Shown here: in pieces, positions 1 to 12,413 of the stretch
How the letters are laid out: each line of letters starts with the position of its first letter
How positions within the stretch are numbered: position 1 is the stretch's first letter
Assembly: GCA_963930655.1 (NCBI GenBank)
Contig: OZ005605.1
Location: 21,707,501 to 21,771,500, forward strand
Origin: Myrica gale
Taxonomy: Eukaryota; Streptophyta; Magnoliopsida; Fagales; Myricaceae
Direction of reading: 5' to 3'
Length of the DNA stretch: 64,000 nucleotides
Notes under the pieces: generated by a model
Databases searched by the model: none
The model's input: the letters and a program-made list of their open reading frames with translations, nothing else
Told to the model about the DNA's origin: nothing
Made by a program: the position numbers and the translations under genes

Positions 1-1016
1 ATACACAGAATTGGTTATTGATTACCCTAAATGTGGAACAGATAGTATAGGCTATATGAGAGCTAAACATCTAGACTTCCCTACATGATGCAAGATATGT
101 TATTCCACGAACGTCCCTCGAAATGGGAAGGCTTCGATGCACCTTCTTACGAGGTTCGACTAAGGTAGCAAGACCCAAAATATGGAAGGTTATAGCTGTA
201 ATACGTGAACATGACCAACATTGCAGACACAGATATAACCATAACAACTCGAGAGGATGATTGATTATAGTTTCTAGTTGAAACACTTAACTCAGCATAA
301 TATTTTATCTGCCTTTTGATCTGCACACATGGAGAAAACGTGCAAGATAAAGTTCAAGAACCATACTCCTTCTGTCTTCAGTATCCGAGCAGCACAATGT
401 AAACCACTCCTGTAGGTAACCCCACGGGCTTCAGTATTGTGCTTTTGTAGCTTCACCTAAATGATTCAACGAAACAAGAGACTCTTAAATCAACAGTATT
501 ACTTAGATCAAAAGACTAAACTAATACAAGAAATAAGTCGAGTCATTTTTAGTTCACAAATGAACGCTCAACATGGGCCTCTAAATTGACTTCAAAATCC
601 AAGAAATCAATAGAATTCTCTCTAGCAATTCACAATTTTGTTCCTGAAGATTCACTAACTATTTTCAACTAATAGCAAGCTAAGCACAATTAATAGCAAC
701 GTACCAAATGTGATTGAGAGAATACTTCAGCTAATAGCAACGTGGGTCCCAACTCTATAAGCATTCTTGACTAGAACTCCCTATATCTTCACCCAATTCC
801 TCAAGCAAAAAAGAAACATTATTTTTCCAAGCTAATATTGGGATTATGTTCGCTCTAGCGCCTAAATCTGACTTCCAAATAGAAAAGTACTGACACTCGA
901 ATCAAACACATAAACAACGTCAAACTCGCAAAACAGAGTACCAATGACTAGGTTCGTAGCCTACGTTTATTTGTGTTTGTGTAAGATAATACACAAATCC
1001 ATACATATACAGTCAC
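1..1016 (-). other. Intron 1 of the BAC1-like gene (5' part)
   Basis: Non-coding, A/T-rich stretch following the exon 1 donor. I looked for the expected second carrier exon (beginning VKLQKH in the family) on the minus strand and did not see it. No repeat or RNA gene recognised. Confidence 0.6.
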
Positions 1017-1109
1017 CTTTACGGTGTCGAAGGGGTGGCCAGTGATGACAGTGGCGACACCGGCGACCAAGCCTGCCACGTACTCCTTATAACCGGAACT
1101 TTCCTCCAT
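1017..1109 (-). CDS. BAC1: Mitochondrial basic amino acid carrier, BAC1-like (first exon only, partial gene)
   Basis: Only exon 1 is in the window: ATG at 1109-1107 and a good donor (AAG|GTGACT) after 1017, giving 31 residues that start MEESSGYKEYVAGLVAG. It ends in the mitochondrial-carrier signature P-F-D-T-V-K (residues 26-31), the end of the first transmembrane helix of the first carrier repeat. The N-terminus matches the plant BAC1 arginine/ornithine/lysine exchanger of the inner mitochondrial membrane closely, and differs from the BAC2 and BOU carriers as I recall them. Positions 1-1016 show no second carrier exon, so intron 1 is over 1 kb and the rest of the gene lies to the left. An upstream in-frame ATG at 1175 would add 22 charged residues not expected in this family, so 1109 is preferred. 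Family call firm, symbol likely. Confidence 0.85.
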
Positions 1110-1517
1110 GTCTCTCTCTCTCACTCGCTTCTCCTTCCTCCCTCTCTCTTGAGTCTCGCTCTGAAACTCTCTCAACGGTTGCTACCGAGGGATTATCATG
1201 GGAGTCCTTGTTTCTCTTTCCACAACCTATATGCGCTGAAAACCAAAACGTACAACAGTCGTCGTCCTATTACATGCTCGTCCTATCGCCGCAAAACATT
1301 TGTTGCTGTTTCTTTTTTCAATTTAATTACGGAAAATTGGCGCACTCACTACCACTGTCCAAGCAATAGAAAAGTGGGAAGGCTAGAAAACAAAATAGAA
1401 AAGTAGGAGGGCCTAGAAAAAAAAAAGAACAGAAAGAAAAAGCAGGAGGAAAACCTATATTTGTAATTTTATATCGATATAACTTTTGTCAATAAAAGAA
1501 ATATACTCATTATTTTC

Positions 1518-1521
<4 letters not shown>

Positions 1522-1573
<52 letters not shown>
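1522..1573. repeat. (TA)n microsatellite
   Basis: About 26 uninterrupted TA units upstream of BAC1, followed at once by a T-run to about 1586. Likely polymorphic. Confidence 0.95.
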
Positions 1574-1581
<8 letters not shown>

Positions 1582-1620
1582 TTTTTGCTAATTATACGAT
1601 GTACTTATCCGAAATTACTT

Positions 1621-1717
1621 TTGTTTTTTTTTTATCAGAACGTGAAATCTTTATTCATTAGGAAACCGTACAAGAAGCAACATCAAGGGGGTTTAGAACC
1701 TGATATAACCAAGAAAG
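1621..1717 (-). mobile_element. Short retroposon tail with 14-bp target duplication
   Basis: A 97-bp insert beginning with a T-rich tract (a poly-A tail on the minus strand). It is bounded by a perfect 14-bp direct repeat, atccgaaattactt, at 1607-1620 and 1718-1731. The minus-strand sequence resembles a LINE 3' end with an AATAAA-like motif before the A tail. No coding capacity. Confidence 0.7.
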
Positions 1718-1776
1718 ATCCGAAATTACTTATATCGTGTAGTAAGGGATTATTGTACTTATCCGAAATTTACTTT

Positions 1777-2125
1777 TTTTTTTTTTAGGAATAAGTAGCA
1801 TATGTATGGATAATAGGATCAATAAGGTTTTAACACCTCAGGAAGCTCTAAAAGGCGAACCAGACACTCCGAAGAGTCGGCGAGCCAACGAGCAAATGGA
1901 CCGTAAGGCCCTACAAAGTCCCCGAAGGGACGGATAAGCCACGAATGGCAGAAAAGCCTCATAAGGTAGCAAATACAAACTAATATGCCTAAAAACAGGA
2001 AATATACAACACTAAAAGCACCACAAGCTGTAAACACAGCGGCAAACATAATACACAAAAATAAAACACAACAAGCCCTAAACAAATGGACAGACCCAAA
2101 TAAGATTATTTTGGTTCAGACTGGG
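1777..2125 (-). mobile_element. Truncated retroposon with poly-A tail and 17-bp target duplication
   Basis: A 349-bp insert starting with a T-run (poly-A on the minus strand). It is flanked by a perfect 17-bp direct repeat, tatccgaaatttacttt, at 1760-1776 and 2126-2142. This is the signature of target-primed reverse transcription. The open frame inside it (1819-2085, minus) is short and hydrophobic and I do not recognise it. It is most likely a 5'-truncated LINE or a retroposed transcript. Confidence 0.8.
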
Positions 2126-2142
2126 TATCCGAAATTTACTTT

Positions 2143-3039
2143 AACTTGCAGTGTATCCAAACTAAATTTCCCTGTACCAAAAAAAAAACAAATATATCTT
2201 CTATTGTCTACAATCGTTTTCGCCTTTTCTGATATGATTTGCATTGGACTACGGAAATGGGTTTCTATATTATGTCTAAAGTTTTGGTGGAAAAACACGT
2301 GTACTCACTCTCTCTACGGATATGGAGATATTCCCTGGGGCTGAAGCACGTTAATGGAACTAACTGAAAACTGCTTGCTTAATCGTGTTTTTGGAAAATT
2401 TTGTAGTCCAACTTGCCTTCTACTGCTGCTGCAATCGATCTAGACAAGTTAACTTTTATATTTATTAATAAAACCTTACAACTCACATCCTTTTGGCGTG
2501 CAACAGAAATGTTGAATCTATTCCAATTTTTTCCCACCCACTTAGCATGTGCTAAGCCAGGTTGGAACCAACAAAGAGCTGCACGAGTTGAATCTATAGA
2601 GGATGAAAAAGAGCAATGAAGATTGTTAAAATTGCTATAAAACATTATATAATTACAGGCTTTGGGAATCTCCATAACAGGTCCCAGGAAAAAAGCGCTT
2701 AGGGAATGGATGTGCTGGCTCCTTTCTCTTCATCATGAAACTAAGATTTAGCCATTGTTTAAACAAGAAGGGAGAATTTATTTCTTTGTGACATTCATCT
2801 ACCTTTAGAAATATGTCACACATAACAATAGACAGAACTGTGGAGTAGAGGACCACTACTTCACCTGTCCATAGTTTTCTTTAAGATGATAATTCCCAGA
2901 AGCTTTTGACCAACTATTCATCTTCGTCCGGCTGGGAGAGTGAATGCAGACAGAAACCTATAGCATGATAGACTACTGGAGAGCATCCCCCTCTTTCCGT
3001 TGATTCTATCTCGTACAGTACAAGAAGGTCGACAGATGT
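2143..3039. other. Intergenic, including the likely 3' UTR of DEG15
   Basis: No supported gene. The part just left of 3040 should contain the DEG15 3' UTR. Open frames here are short and unrelated to anything I recognise. Confidence 0.5.
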
Positions 3040-6000
3040 TCATAACTTGCTGGGGATAACCTCACTGGAAAGCTTTTCCACCTTGCCATGTTGGATGGAC
3101 CTTTTAACCGACTCCTCTCTTTCCACCATAAATTTAGCAAAACGGGAACCTTTCGCCACTTTGGTGCTATCTTCTAGTAGTGACTGAGGCAGATGAGGCA
3201 AAGGAGGGGGCTTGGGGGCGAGCGATGGCATCAATGCCCATACGGAGGAAAGGTGTTCGTTTGGTTGATCAAGGACTTGTACAATAGACAGATCCTGCAT
3301 ATCTGTTTGGAGAAAAAGCCAAGTCATTCAGATCTACCACAGGCACACTTACTACCTCCAGTGATTACAATGAAGAGTTCATGAGGCACAGAAACCTCTT
3401 GGCATGAATGCACAAAGTTATTACTTGTGTCTTTCTTCTCTCACTTATTTATCCGAAAAAAAAAGTTTATAAACTTTTTATTTCAGAATATAAAAGAGTA
3501 CTGTTTGAATATTAAATAGGACACAGTTTCACTTTTTTCTCACTTTCGGTGCTGGATTCAGTTTTGTTGTGGTTGTTTGAATTTCCACAGGACAACACAT
3601 ATTACTTTTTAGTGCCTACACTCTATATTAGCTACCCAATTTTCTGGAGCTTGAACTATTAAAATTAGGATTGTTAAATTTTTATGAACAGAAATGGACC
3701 ATTTTGTAATTATCTTGGAAATGTGAATAAAAAGACAAATAATCTCATTTCCCATGTTTAAGAGGGACAATAGCTCAATAACCTTTTGAGAATCTGAATA
3801 TTGGCTCCAGTGCCGCACATGGAATGCTGAAGTTCAAATGTGGTATAACTGTTCCTCCACCATGCCTTGCATTACTGCATCGAACAATGAAAATTCAATC
3901 AGCAATCTTATAGGAGTCTATAACTAGAAGACATGCTTATAACCTGAATGGTGATGATGAGAAAAGTAAGTTTGACCAATCTATATAGTGGTCAAATGAT
4001 AGATCTCAACCATCGATTCCTCATTCCCGTGTGTCTTAAATGATAGAGATAACACCAAACCAAGTACAACCAGGGAAATAAAGATCTCCAACGTTGACAC
4101 TAAAATCCAGAAAGGAAACACAAACAACATGAATCCCTATCATGGTACAAAAAAGTGGAAGGGAATTTAATTTCATGGGCGTGGAAACCCCCCCCCCCCC
4201 CCCAACAACCACCACCCAAAAACCAAAAAACAGCCCACTGTGACAGTGTGACTTAAGTTTTGCAGAGTTTCAGTCGCTGCACCTTGTCACAAGTCCAATC
4301 ATATGACCATCTGAATCGACAACAGCACCACCACTACCACCAGGATGGACAGCAGCTGTTGTTTCAAGCATCACTGGAATGTGTCCTTGTGTATTTCCTT
4401 CTCGATTGGATGGATATGACTGGGGAATCTTTGCTTTGACAACTTTTGTTACCACACCGGAACAGACAGATGGGAAGAATCCTGATGGGGATTTGAAAGC
4501 AGAAACAGTCTTAAAATTTATACATAGAAAGGAAAAAGATCTATTCTCAAATTTTTGTTGAAAATACCGCAAGAACATAGAGGAATTAAATGTTAATCCC
4601 ATGAGATAGAACTAGTCCTCCTTCTGGCACTTGGAAGTAAAAATCCAATCTCTAGAACAATGTTGCATCAAATAACAGTGCAAACAACACGAAACTGAGA
4701 GTCAGAAGCAAATTTCACAAACATAGTCATATGCCTTAACATCGTGGAGCAAATTAGAGTGAAGAGTAATCTGAAAAAAACAAATCTTGTCGTATTAACT
4801 GCATCATTCTTTAAGTAAATTCAGATTATGCATTCAAATAAATAAGACTATCAGAAAGCCAAACATGTGAAATGGGTAAGCAAAGTCTTCTTTTCATTTA
4901 ACATGTGCAATATCTCAATTTCCATGCTTTGTAAACCAACCAAAACAGAGAATAAGGTAAGGAAAGCTATACCACATCTTGGGCCAAATAGTCCATGTCC
5001 AATAACATATGCCTTTGACCCTAGTGATGGGCACTCAGAATCCATGAAAATTGGAGAAAGCTGATCTGGAACAAGCTCAAGCTGCAACAGAGCAACATCC
5101 AGAGGTCCTTTACAAACGTAAACTACTTTAGCATCACACCAGACCCAAGGTTCCATATGATCCATGCGAACACGTATCTTTCTATGGCCTCCATAAGAAT
5201 AACTCCTCTTATATCCATCATGTTCATCACCCACTGAGTGAGTCACAGTCTTCAGTGCCTTTGGCGGTAAACTCTGACTCTTAAGGTTGTCATCGACTCC
5301 ATTTGCATGAAGAGATGCAAATTCCTCAGTCAGGAAAACTTTTTCTGCTTTGGTATCAAATCTTATGCTACTGACAGTAGTTTTCCCAAATCTCCACGGT
5401 TCTAACAGGTGAGCATTCGTGAGAATCAGGCCTTGTTCATTGAGCAAAACCCCTGACGCCCAAACTCCATCGTCTATAGTTACAAGACAAATAGCTCCCA
5501 TTGCCTTCTCCACTGGTAACTGGGAGGGGTGACAAGAATCAAGATGCTTGTGAACATGACCGAAGGATCCATCAAAGTATTTGCCATTAGTAATATGTGC
5601 TTTCCGGACAGCATTCAAGTGTTCTTTATTGTAACGAATCCCTTTTTCTGCACTTTGAGACTGCTTCAGCAGCAAATCATTGCAAGAAGCTGCAATGGCT
5701 TCCCATGGAACCACCAGCTGTTACCCAGGGCTAACGTTTTGCATGATGAGTTAATTATGAGAAAGTTCAAACTATTTGAAAGAGAGAAATCTTCTGAAGT
5801 TACCTGAACTTCGGCAAAACTGGCCTTTTGCCGCAATGGTTTTATTAGAATACCAATAAGATTTGCATGCTGACCAAAAACTGGACCACCCTCCATTCCT
5901 GAAGATTTAAGTGTTAAAAGGAATGATAAACCACAATTATCGAAATGAATAATGAGCAAGCTGACCAAGAAATGTTCGCACCTGGAAGACCCCGTATGTC

Positions 6001-6087
6001 AGCCATCAACAATGATGTGGTCAATGAAGTAGGAGGATAGCAATTGGCAATGGATCCCACTGATATACTGATGCAAGCAGCAATAGG

Positions 6088-6123
<36 letters not shown>

Positions 6124-9100
6124 TTTAATGCATCACAAGGAGTAAGCATACAGCACACTGCCATGAGAGAGAGAGAGAGAGAGAATAACAAAACTAATTA
6201 GGTCTCGCGACTAGATTCCTACCATGCATACCTTTCTGATGTCCTGCAAGGATAAGCACCCCACCCCAACACAAAAAAAAAAAATTAAGGAAAACAAAAA
6301 CCTGTAAAACACCCTAAATAAAGAGGAGGGGGGAGCAAGGACAAGTAACCTTGATTTCTTTATTGCTAGGTTACACATCCACCTGGTGAAAGGGAAGGAA
6401 GTGTTATTTAAGCTTGATCTACCTATGCATATCTCAACCAACATGCAGCCGCAGACAAACATGACAACTTAACAAAAAAGCAACACAAATGATGGATTGG
6501 ACAGGAGAAGTTGAAGGGAAGGCTTAGGATGAGAACATTCTTCTTGCCTTCAGATATTCTTCGAGAATACTTCCTATATCAAGGTCGTGCTGACCATCTT
6601 CTAATAATCAATGCAACAGCTAAAGGAATATCTTCTTTCCATCAAAAGCCCAGCAGCTAATGATCTGTGAGACAAATGGCACCTCCATTCACCATAAGTA
6701 TCAGGTCGTGGGTAGGATTTGGGGTTCAAGTCTTTTGTGTGTGGGTAAATCTGCTAAGCGGATAAAAAAAGGTACAACAGCTAGCGGACCATGGAAATCA
6801 TGCAATTTGTATAAACAATCCCGTGTAGTGGGGTGGGGGTTGGAGAACTACTGAATCTGAGAGTGGAGATAAGTGGACACCAAGGGAATTTTTTGGCTAT
6901 CATGAAAAGCACATAAATGACAGCCAAAAACTTAAAACAAAAAGAAACTTGTACAGATAGAAGAATAGTAAATTGATAAAGGACAATGGGGTTTATAAAT
7001 AAAATAAAAAGGGAACAGTAGAACTTCCCTACAAGGTGAAAAGCTATCAATTGAAAGAAACAATGACGGAAGACACCTCACAAAAATTCATCATGAAAGT
7101 TTCACTCCAATACACGATCGGAAGTGCTTCGCATTGCAAGTTGACAATCAGACTTTTCGACATAATATAAATAGAAAGACAAGCTACCTGTTAAAGAAGT
7201 GCACAGGTGACAAGACACCAAAAGGAGAACCCACTGCCAGAAGAAAATCTCCCCTCTTACGTGAGGATGATACAAGGATGTCTGGCACATCCTAAATGAC
7301 AAATAGTCACCAAGCCAATCTCATAAATAGAAAATTGAGCGGCAAGATAAACATTAACTGCCAACAGAAAAATGATGCCAATATTCTACACAGACAAATT
7401 TTGAACTTACTGATATGCTATGCTCGTGAAGAAGGTGAAACAGAAAGTTTACTTTACCTTGGGAGACAAGGAAACTCCAAGAATCACAACTCTAGTTGTC
7501 GACTTTCCCAAAAGACTTAAATTGCCTGATTCTCCCACTGCCAAATGGCTCTGCCTCTACAAGAAAGATTTAGCATCATGCTTGAGTATTGCTTGTACAT
7601 AAGTTAAAAAAGAAAAAGGAAATAGTAATAAATTCAAGAAGTGAATTAAATACCATGACCCCCCCCCCAACCCAAAAAAAAAATACAAAAATACTGTGCT
7701 TAGGAACCAGAGTGTTTGTGAAGTGGATCGTGATTGAGAGTGATCTAGAGGAAATTATTCTTTAATGAAGACTCGTACATCAAATTGCATCCCTAGTGAG
7801 TTCCAGTAAGAAAAAATGAAAAGATCTCAAGCAAACACCAACTCGTTTTGGGCATTCACCATTTCCAACTCGACATTCTACTGCAGCTGGTAAAGATATA
7901 AAGCTTCAATAGAACTGCAGTTAACTAGTGCCTAATGTCCAAAAAAGGTGTGATAACACATTTTGGCTAATACCTACTACTGGCTCGTTGTTCAGATTAC
8001 TGTGGCTTCTCATGCTAGCAGATCATCAGAATTGGAGCTCCGACGAATGTTTATGGAATACCCAGATTTCTCTTTAAGGAACAAATTTAGTACAATATGG
8101 CAATAAGTAGACATGAGAAAACAACTTTACTTTGCGCAATTTGTCTAAACTCTACAAGGAATGCCATTACATGTCAGAAAGAAATGTCTCCATGCGAAGC
8201 CAATAAGTATTCAAACAATGTTTGATGGCACTTGTGTTTCTCATTTTCCCTTTCTTGTTCTAAGATTTCTAAGATAGGAACTTCTATTCTTGATCCAAGA
8301 TAAGAACTTGTATTCATGTACAAATTGACTAAACTGCGAATTAATAAATTGACTAATTCCATGCAATAATCTAGAGAGAGGAAAAATTTACATATTGAAA
8401 ACCTTCTTCCTAACCAACCTGTGTTCGAATGGCATCCGTAAGAGGCACAGGACCGCTACTGTGAGATGCCAGAGACCAACCTAACTCCCATCCATTCTCT
8501 GCTGAGCCCAAAGAAGCTTCAGTAAGAGATTGAAGAGCAAGAGCAGATGCAGGGATATCAGCCTGCAAAATTTACAAATTTGATCAGCATTGAACGGCAT
8601 ATGGCATGCATCCAAAGTTTCAGAAGTACAATAAATTCAAGCAATAACAATAAAGGAAAGCTACACAGCAGGTACAACGAATCACAACAGCCAGTGTTGC
8701 TGGCCAGTCTTGTCTTGAGACATGGCATTAAGTTATAGTCGCAGATAGTAAGAGCTGAATCAACATATATCAAGAATTCCTTTAGTATATGAGGGCAACA
8801 AAATATTTCAAAGCATCAAACCAGAATCTAACATGCGTGTTGGAATATATAGGACACACAGTTTTGTATTTTGCTACAGTTTCATATTTTGCACTATCCA
8901 TCAGGAAAAGAGATTCATTTCTCACCACTGCTAGCCTTGATGACTGACAGTTAAATGTAACTGCCATATGTACCAGACCAGTATGAATTTATGCGTAAAA
9001 CTACATATTATCATGATCAGGCCATTAAGTTCATAGGAGACAACAAAATTTGTCCTCACTAACCAATGAATAAATGCCAAGAAGGCGTAGTAAAAGACAT

Positions 9101-10035
9101 GATAACGTTAGATCTATCTGTCGCAAGGTTACAAGCTCCTTTTACCACTATTTAATAACTTAAGAGGTATCTTATGCCCCTTAAACCCAACTCAACAAAT
9201 TGTATAAATGAAACACCTACTAATGTTAAAACTTGTGCAGCAATCCAACAAGGAGCTCCTTCGTCCAAATCCTTCAACTCCTTCTGAGACACCATTTTTC
9301 CCTGCAAATATAAATTACATTACCATTTCACATTTAAACCCAGGAAATCAACAACAACCGGTTGTGAACTTAAATAACAAGCTGTCATGAATTTTTTTCC
9401 ACACCTCTACCATGATATCAACGTGCACACCGGGAATTAATTGGGGCCGCCCCTGCAAAGCACAAAAGCCAAAGGATATACACTAAAAACCCATCCTCAA
9501 GATGAAACTTAGCAATTATTTATATGATATCACAAACATTACAACCTCAGCAATCTTCTCTCTATGTTCCAGAGTTAGGAAAGGCTCAACAATAGACGCA
9601 ACAGTCAGAACCAGTGCCGGGCACCGATCATTGTGGCCGTAAAGACGCTTAGCTACCTCAGCATCGTAAAGGGTATCTGGAAGTAACATCCCAGAAGCCG
9701 ATAATGTTGTTTTACCGGATCTATGAAAACACAAAGAGCCACAACCCCCCATAAATGATATAAAAAACCAACTTGGCACATGGTCGTAGAGATGTGATTG
9801 AAAATTTGAACTCACTGGTATTGGTGGAAAGCGTGGTTTCTCATCTTCAAGCCCTTTGGATCCTAAATATCAATTATGGAAATATCATCTTCGTTACCAC
9901 GACCAGCTAGGAGAGCAACGCAATAAATGAAACCGAAGACAACGTACGTGTAGAGGAGGTGGCACTTACAGGGCCTTGAACTCTGACCATGACAGCGAAA
10001 TTGCGGGCAAATTCGACGATGTCCGGCGAAGCCAT
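3040..10035 (-). CDS. DEG15: Peroxisomal/glyoxysomal processing protease DEG15 (14 exons, complete)
   Basis: Trypsin-like Deg/HtrA-family protease that removes PTS2 presequences from proteins imported into peroxisomes; animal counterpart TYSND1. Exons, in order of translation: 9970-10035, 9816-9862, 9546-9720, 9405-9452, 9221-9301, 8419-8562, 7458-7556, 7188-7291, 5982-6067, 5804-5898, 4973-5717, 4283-4481, 3783-3874, 3040-3302. All junctions are GT-AG and the phases agree, giving 747 residues (Arabidopsis about 709). The catalytic triad is intact: His about 418 in [10 protein letters not shown], Asp about 522 in PLDVALLQL, Ser about 613 in HPGGSGGAV. The protein ends PSKL, a canonical PTS1 signal. 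The start ([15 protein letters not shown]) has a good ATG context and matches the family N-terminus. Introns carry a long A-run (6092-6118) and a C-run (4191-4203), but every exon is open. Confidence 0.95.
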
Positions 10036-10680
10036 GGTGTGGGACAATTCTGAGAAAGTGAGAAGCTTTCGAGGCTATTTGTCGTATTTTGTGTGGGATT
10101 TGTTTGTTTCAAAACTGCGGGCAAATTTTCCAGGATTTGGAGCCAGGAGAAGTTTGCGACTTCCGAGGCCAGTTGGGGATAAGAGGGAAATTCCTGAGAC
10201 GACGTCGTTACAATATGAATAGGCCGTTGAGAAAGCCCCTGTCTTCTTCGAAGCTTGAAGCTTGGCTGGCGTGGCCACGGGCGGCTCTGTACCGACAGCC
10301 GGTGCTTCTGGTATCACAATTTAATTTTTTTTATTATTTTTTTGGAACTAGGAAGCTTAACGATTATTATGCTGTATGTGCTCTTGCACTGTACATGTGT
10401 TTGTACAGATAAAAATTTTAATAAAATTTTAATTTTATTAAATATATTTCAAAATTTTATTTTTATATAATATTTATTAAATTAAAATTTTATTTTTACT
10501 TTTATCACGTGACTAATTCTAAGTATCTCTTTTTTATACCCATACAAAATTTTGAAAATAAACAGTTTTGTAATGTTATTTTAAATCGTTATAATAAATG
10601 ATCTAAAGACCCGTTCTTGAACAAATTTTATTTATAATAACGAGTCCAGATGTTGTCGCATTTTGATTTTATATTATTAA
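10036..10680. promoter_or_regulatory. DEG15 upstream region
   Basis: GC-richer to about 10310, then strongly A/T-rich. It should hold the DEG15 5' UTR and promoter. No clear TATA box or other element could be assigned by eye. Confidence 0.4.
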
Positions 10681-10689
10681 ATATTTCTG

Positions 10690-11932
10690 TAGGGTTCGAT
10701 TATAATGTCGGTGATGTGTAGAGCTATTGTGGAGGGAGATCAAATCTTCACAATTAGACGGCCAGAACACAGTAACGTGTTTTGGTCCCTGGAAGGCTCG
10801 GGTGAATTCAGTGTCAATTCGGTGCATAGGGCCCTTGTGAAGCGCAAGAACGCAGTAGTCTCTTCTTCTCACTTCTCTCAGTGGACTGATTTGTGGCACG
10901 TCCAAATTCATGATCATTTGAAATTACTTCTGTGAAAAGTGGTATGGGATGTGTTTCCGACCAAGCTGAAGGTGGCAAACCGCATTGGCGGCCAGGAGCC
11001 ACTGGAAGGGGAGCTGTTGTGCGCACTTTGTGGGGAACATCCCGAATCACTCCACCAACTGTTATTTCTCTGCCCTTACAGTAGGTCGGTCTGGAGTGAA
11101 TCCTCGTGGCAGCTAAATATTACAGTGTTTGGAGAAGGGTTGGTTGAGAACTAGGTTAAATGCATTCTTCATCCCCATCGTTTGATCGGCATTCCTTTGG
11201 AAGATCAGCATCTGTTTCAACTTTTCGCGGTTAATGCAATAGACTTGATTTGGGCAGCTAGAAATGAAGCAGTACATGGAGGTAAGTCGTGCAATTCAAG
11301 GGAGCTTAGTCGATGGGTTCGGAACCTGAGTTGGGAACGTCGTGCTGCCTAGCAGAAGAAGTTGAGTCCGAGTAGGGTGCTGATATGGGAGCCTCCGCCA
11401 GAAGGAACAATCAAGGTTAATGTGGATGTTGCTATAAGAGATACCTTTGTTGTAATTGTTGTTGTAGCCCTGACTCTCAGGGAAGTATTCACAAGGTCAT
11501 GACCAAGCTTATCAAAACAGTTGGACCATTGGAAGGAGAAGCAGAGGCAGCTTTATTGGGGCTTCAACTTGCTGTTACTAATGGTTTTCGGAAGGTGATT
11601 TTGGAAGGTGATTCTGCGTTGGTAGACAAGGTTATTACATGATGGCCTCAGTTATCTGAGTGGCGTATACATGCTACAGTGAAAAAGATGTTCGAAATTG
11701 GAAAATGGTTGTTGAGTTGGCAAGCCAAACATATCTACAGAGGTGCTAATGAGATGATGCACCACCTAGCTCGTTGGGCCGCCGCTAAGTATTGCTTAGA
11801 TGACAATCCTCGTTGTACTGAGCATTCTTCTTTGGATCTATCTTGGTTGATGCAGACACTGACCCTCCTTAGTTTTTTGTTCTTTTTGGATGTTATTATG
11901 GAATAAGATGAGGTTTTGATTAAAAAAAAAAG
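10690..11932 (+). pseudogene. Decayed LINE (3' part: zinc-binding and RNase H regions)
   Basis: Broken frames together read as the C-terminal part of a plant non-LTR retrotransposon ORF2. The frame from 10705 gives the region before the RT zinc-binding domain (GEFSVNSVHRALV), interrupted by a stop near 10935. The frame from 10939 gives LCALCGEHPESLHQLLFLC, the zf-RVT cysteine/histidine pattern. From about 11395 come pieces of an RNase H domain (KVNVDVA, then LLGLQLAV and ILEGDS in shifted frames). Several stops and frameshifts make it non-functional. It ends in an A-run at 11922-11931. The reverse transcriptase core is absent, so it is 5'-truncated. Confidence 0.85.
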
Positions 11933-11949
11933 ACGGCCAAAACACTCCA

Positions 11950-12269
11950 CTTAAATTAAAAAGGAAATAACCCGCTGACCCGACTACCCATATGATCGCC
12001 CGATGACCCGCAATTTCTTTTCTCATCGTAGTTCTTCTCAGACTGCCTTCATCTCCAGCTTTTTCACACTTTTTCGGATTGTGAAAACGCAGTCTGAACA
12101 ATCATTTAGGTAGGTAATAATCAATGCAAAAGCTGGCATAATTGTGTACTGAGCAATGCAGCCAAACAATATATGAACAAAAATTTAGATACCAGAATCT
12201 CAAGAACTGGAAAATCATGTTTAAGGACAAAAATCTAAAAAACAAGAGAGAAGCTAGTACCCTGTTTAT
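11950..12269. other. Intergenic, nothing recognised
   Basis: A/T-rich sequence between the decayed LINE and the transporter exon. No feature supported. Confidence 0.4.
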
Positions 12270-12413
12270 ATGATTGTTGGATGGTTTGTTGCTTGGTTCG
12301 TGAAGAGAGGCCCGGCTTCATACAGCTTGTCTCTTGGGTTGATCATGTTGGCAATGGGAATTACCTTGGAGCTCAGGGAATTGATTCGTCTGTTCTTGCA
12401 AAGGCCTCTGTCA
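12270..12413 (+). pseudogene. Orphan exon of a BASS-family (bile acid:sodium symporter-like) transporter
   Basis: The frame from 12270 reads GWFVAWFVKRGPASYSLSLG and then LIMLAMGITLELRELIRLF. This hydrophobic pattern with the IMLAMGxTL motif is typical of the first helices of plastid BASS-type sodium/organic-acid cotransporters. It ends at a textbook donor (TCA|GTAAGT at 12414), so it still looks like an exon. I found no further BASS exons within the following 3.7 kb and no clear acceptor at its left edge. I infer a captured or left-behind gene fragment rather than a working gene. BASS subtype cannot be assigned. Confidence 0.6.

Noticed and set aside
1819-2085. 88-codon minus-strand frame as a host gene
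   Set aside because: It lies wholly within a retroposon insert bounded by target duplications, and no conserved domain was recognised.
4191-4203. C-run in DEG15 intron as a possible gene break
   Set aside because: It lies in intron 12 (3875-4282); flanking exons and splice sites are intact.
10757-11944. Match of agacggccagaacac to agacggccaaaacac as a target duplication of the 10.7-kb LINE
   Set aside because: The left copy lies inside sequence that still resembles LINE coding sequence, so it cannot be the flanking target; probably chance.
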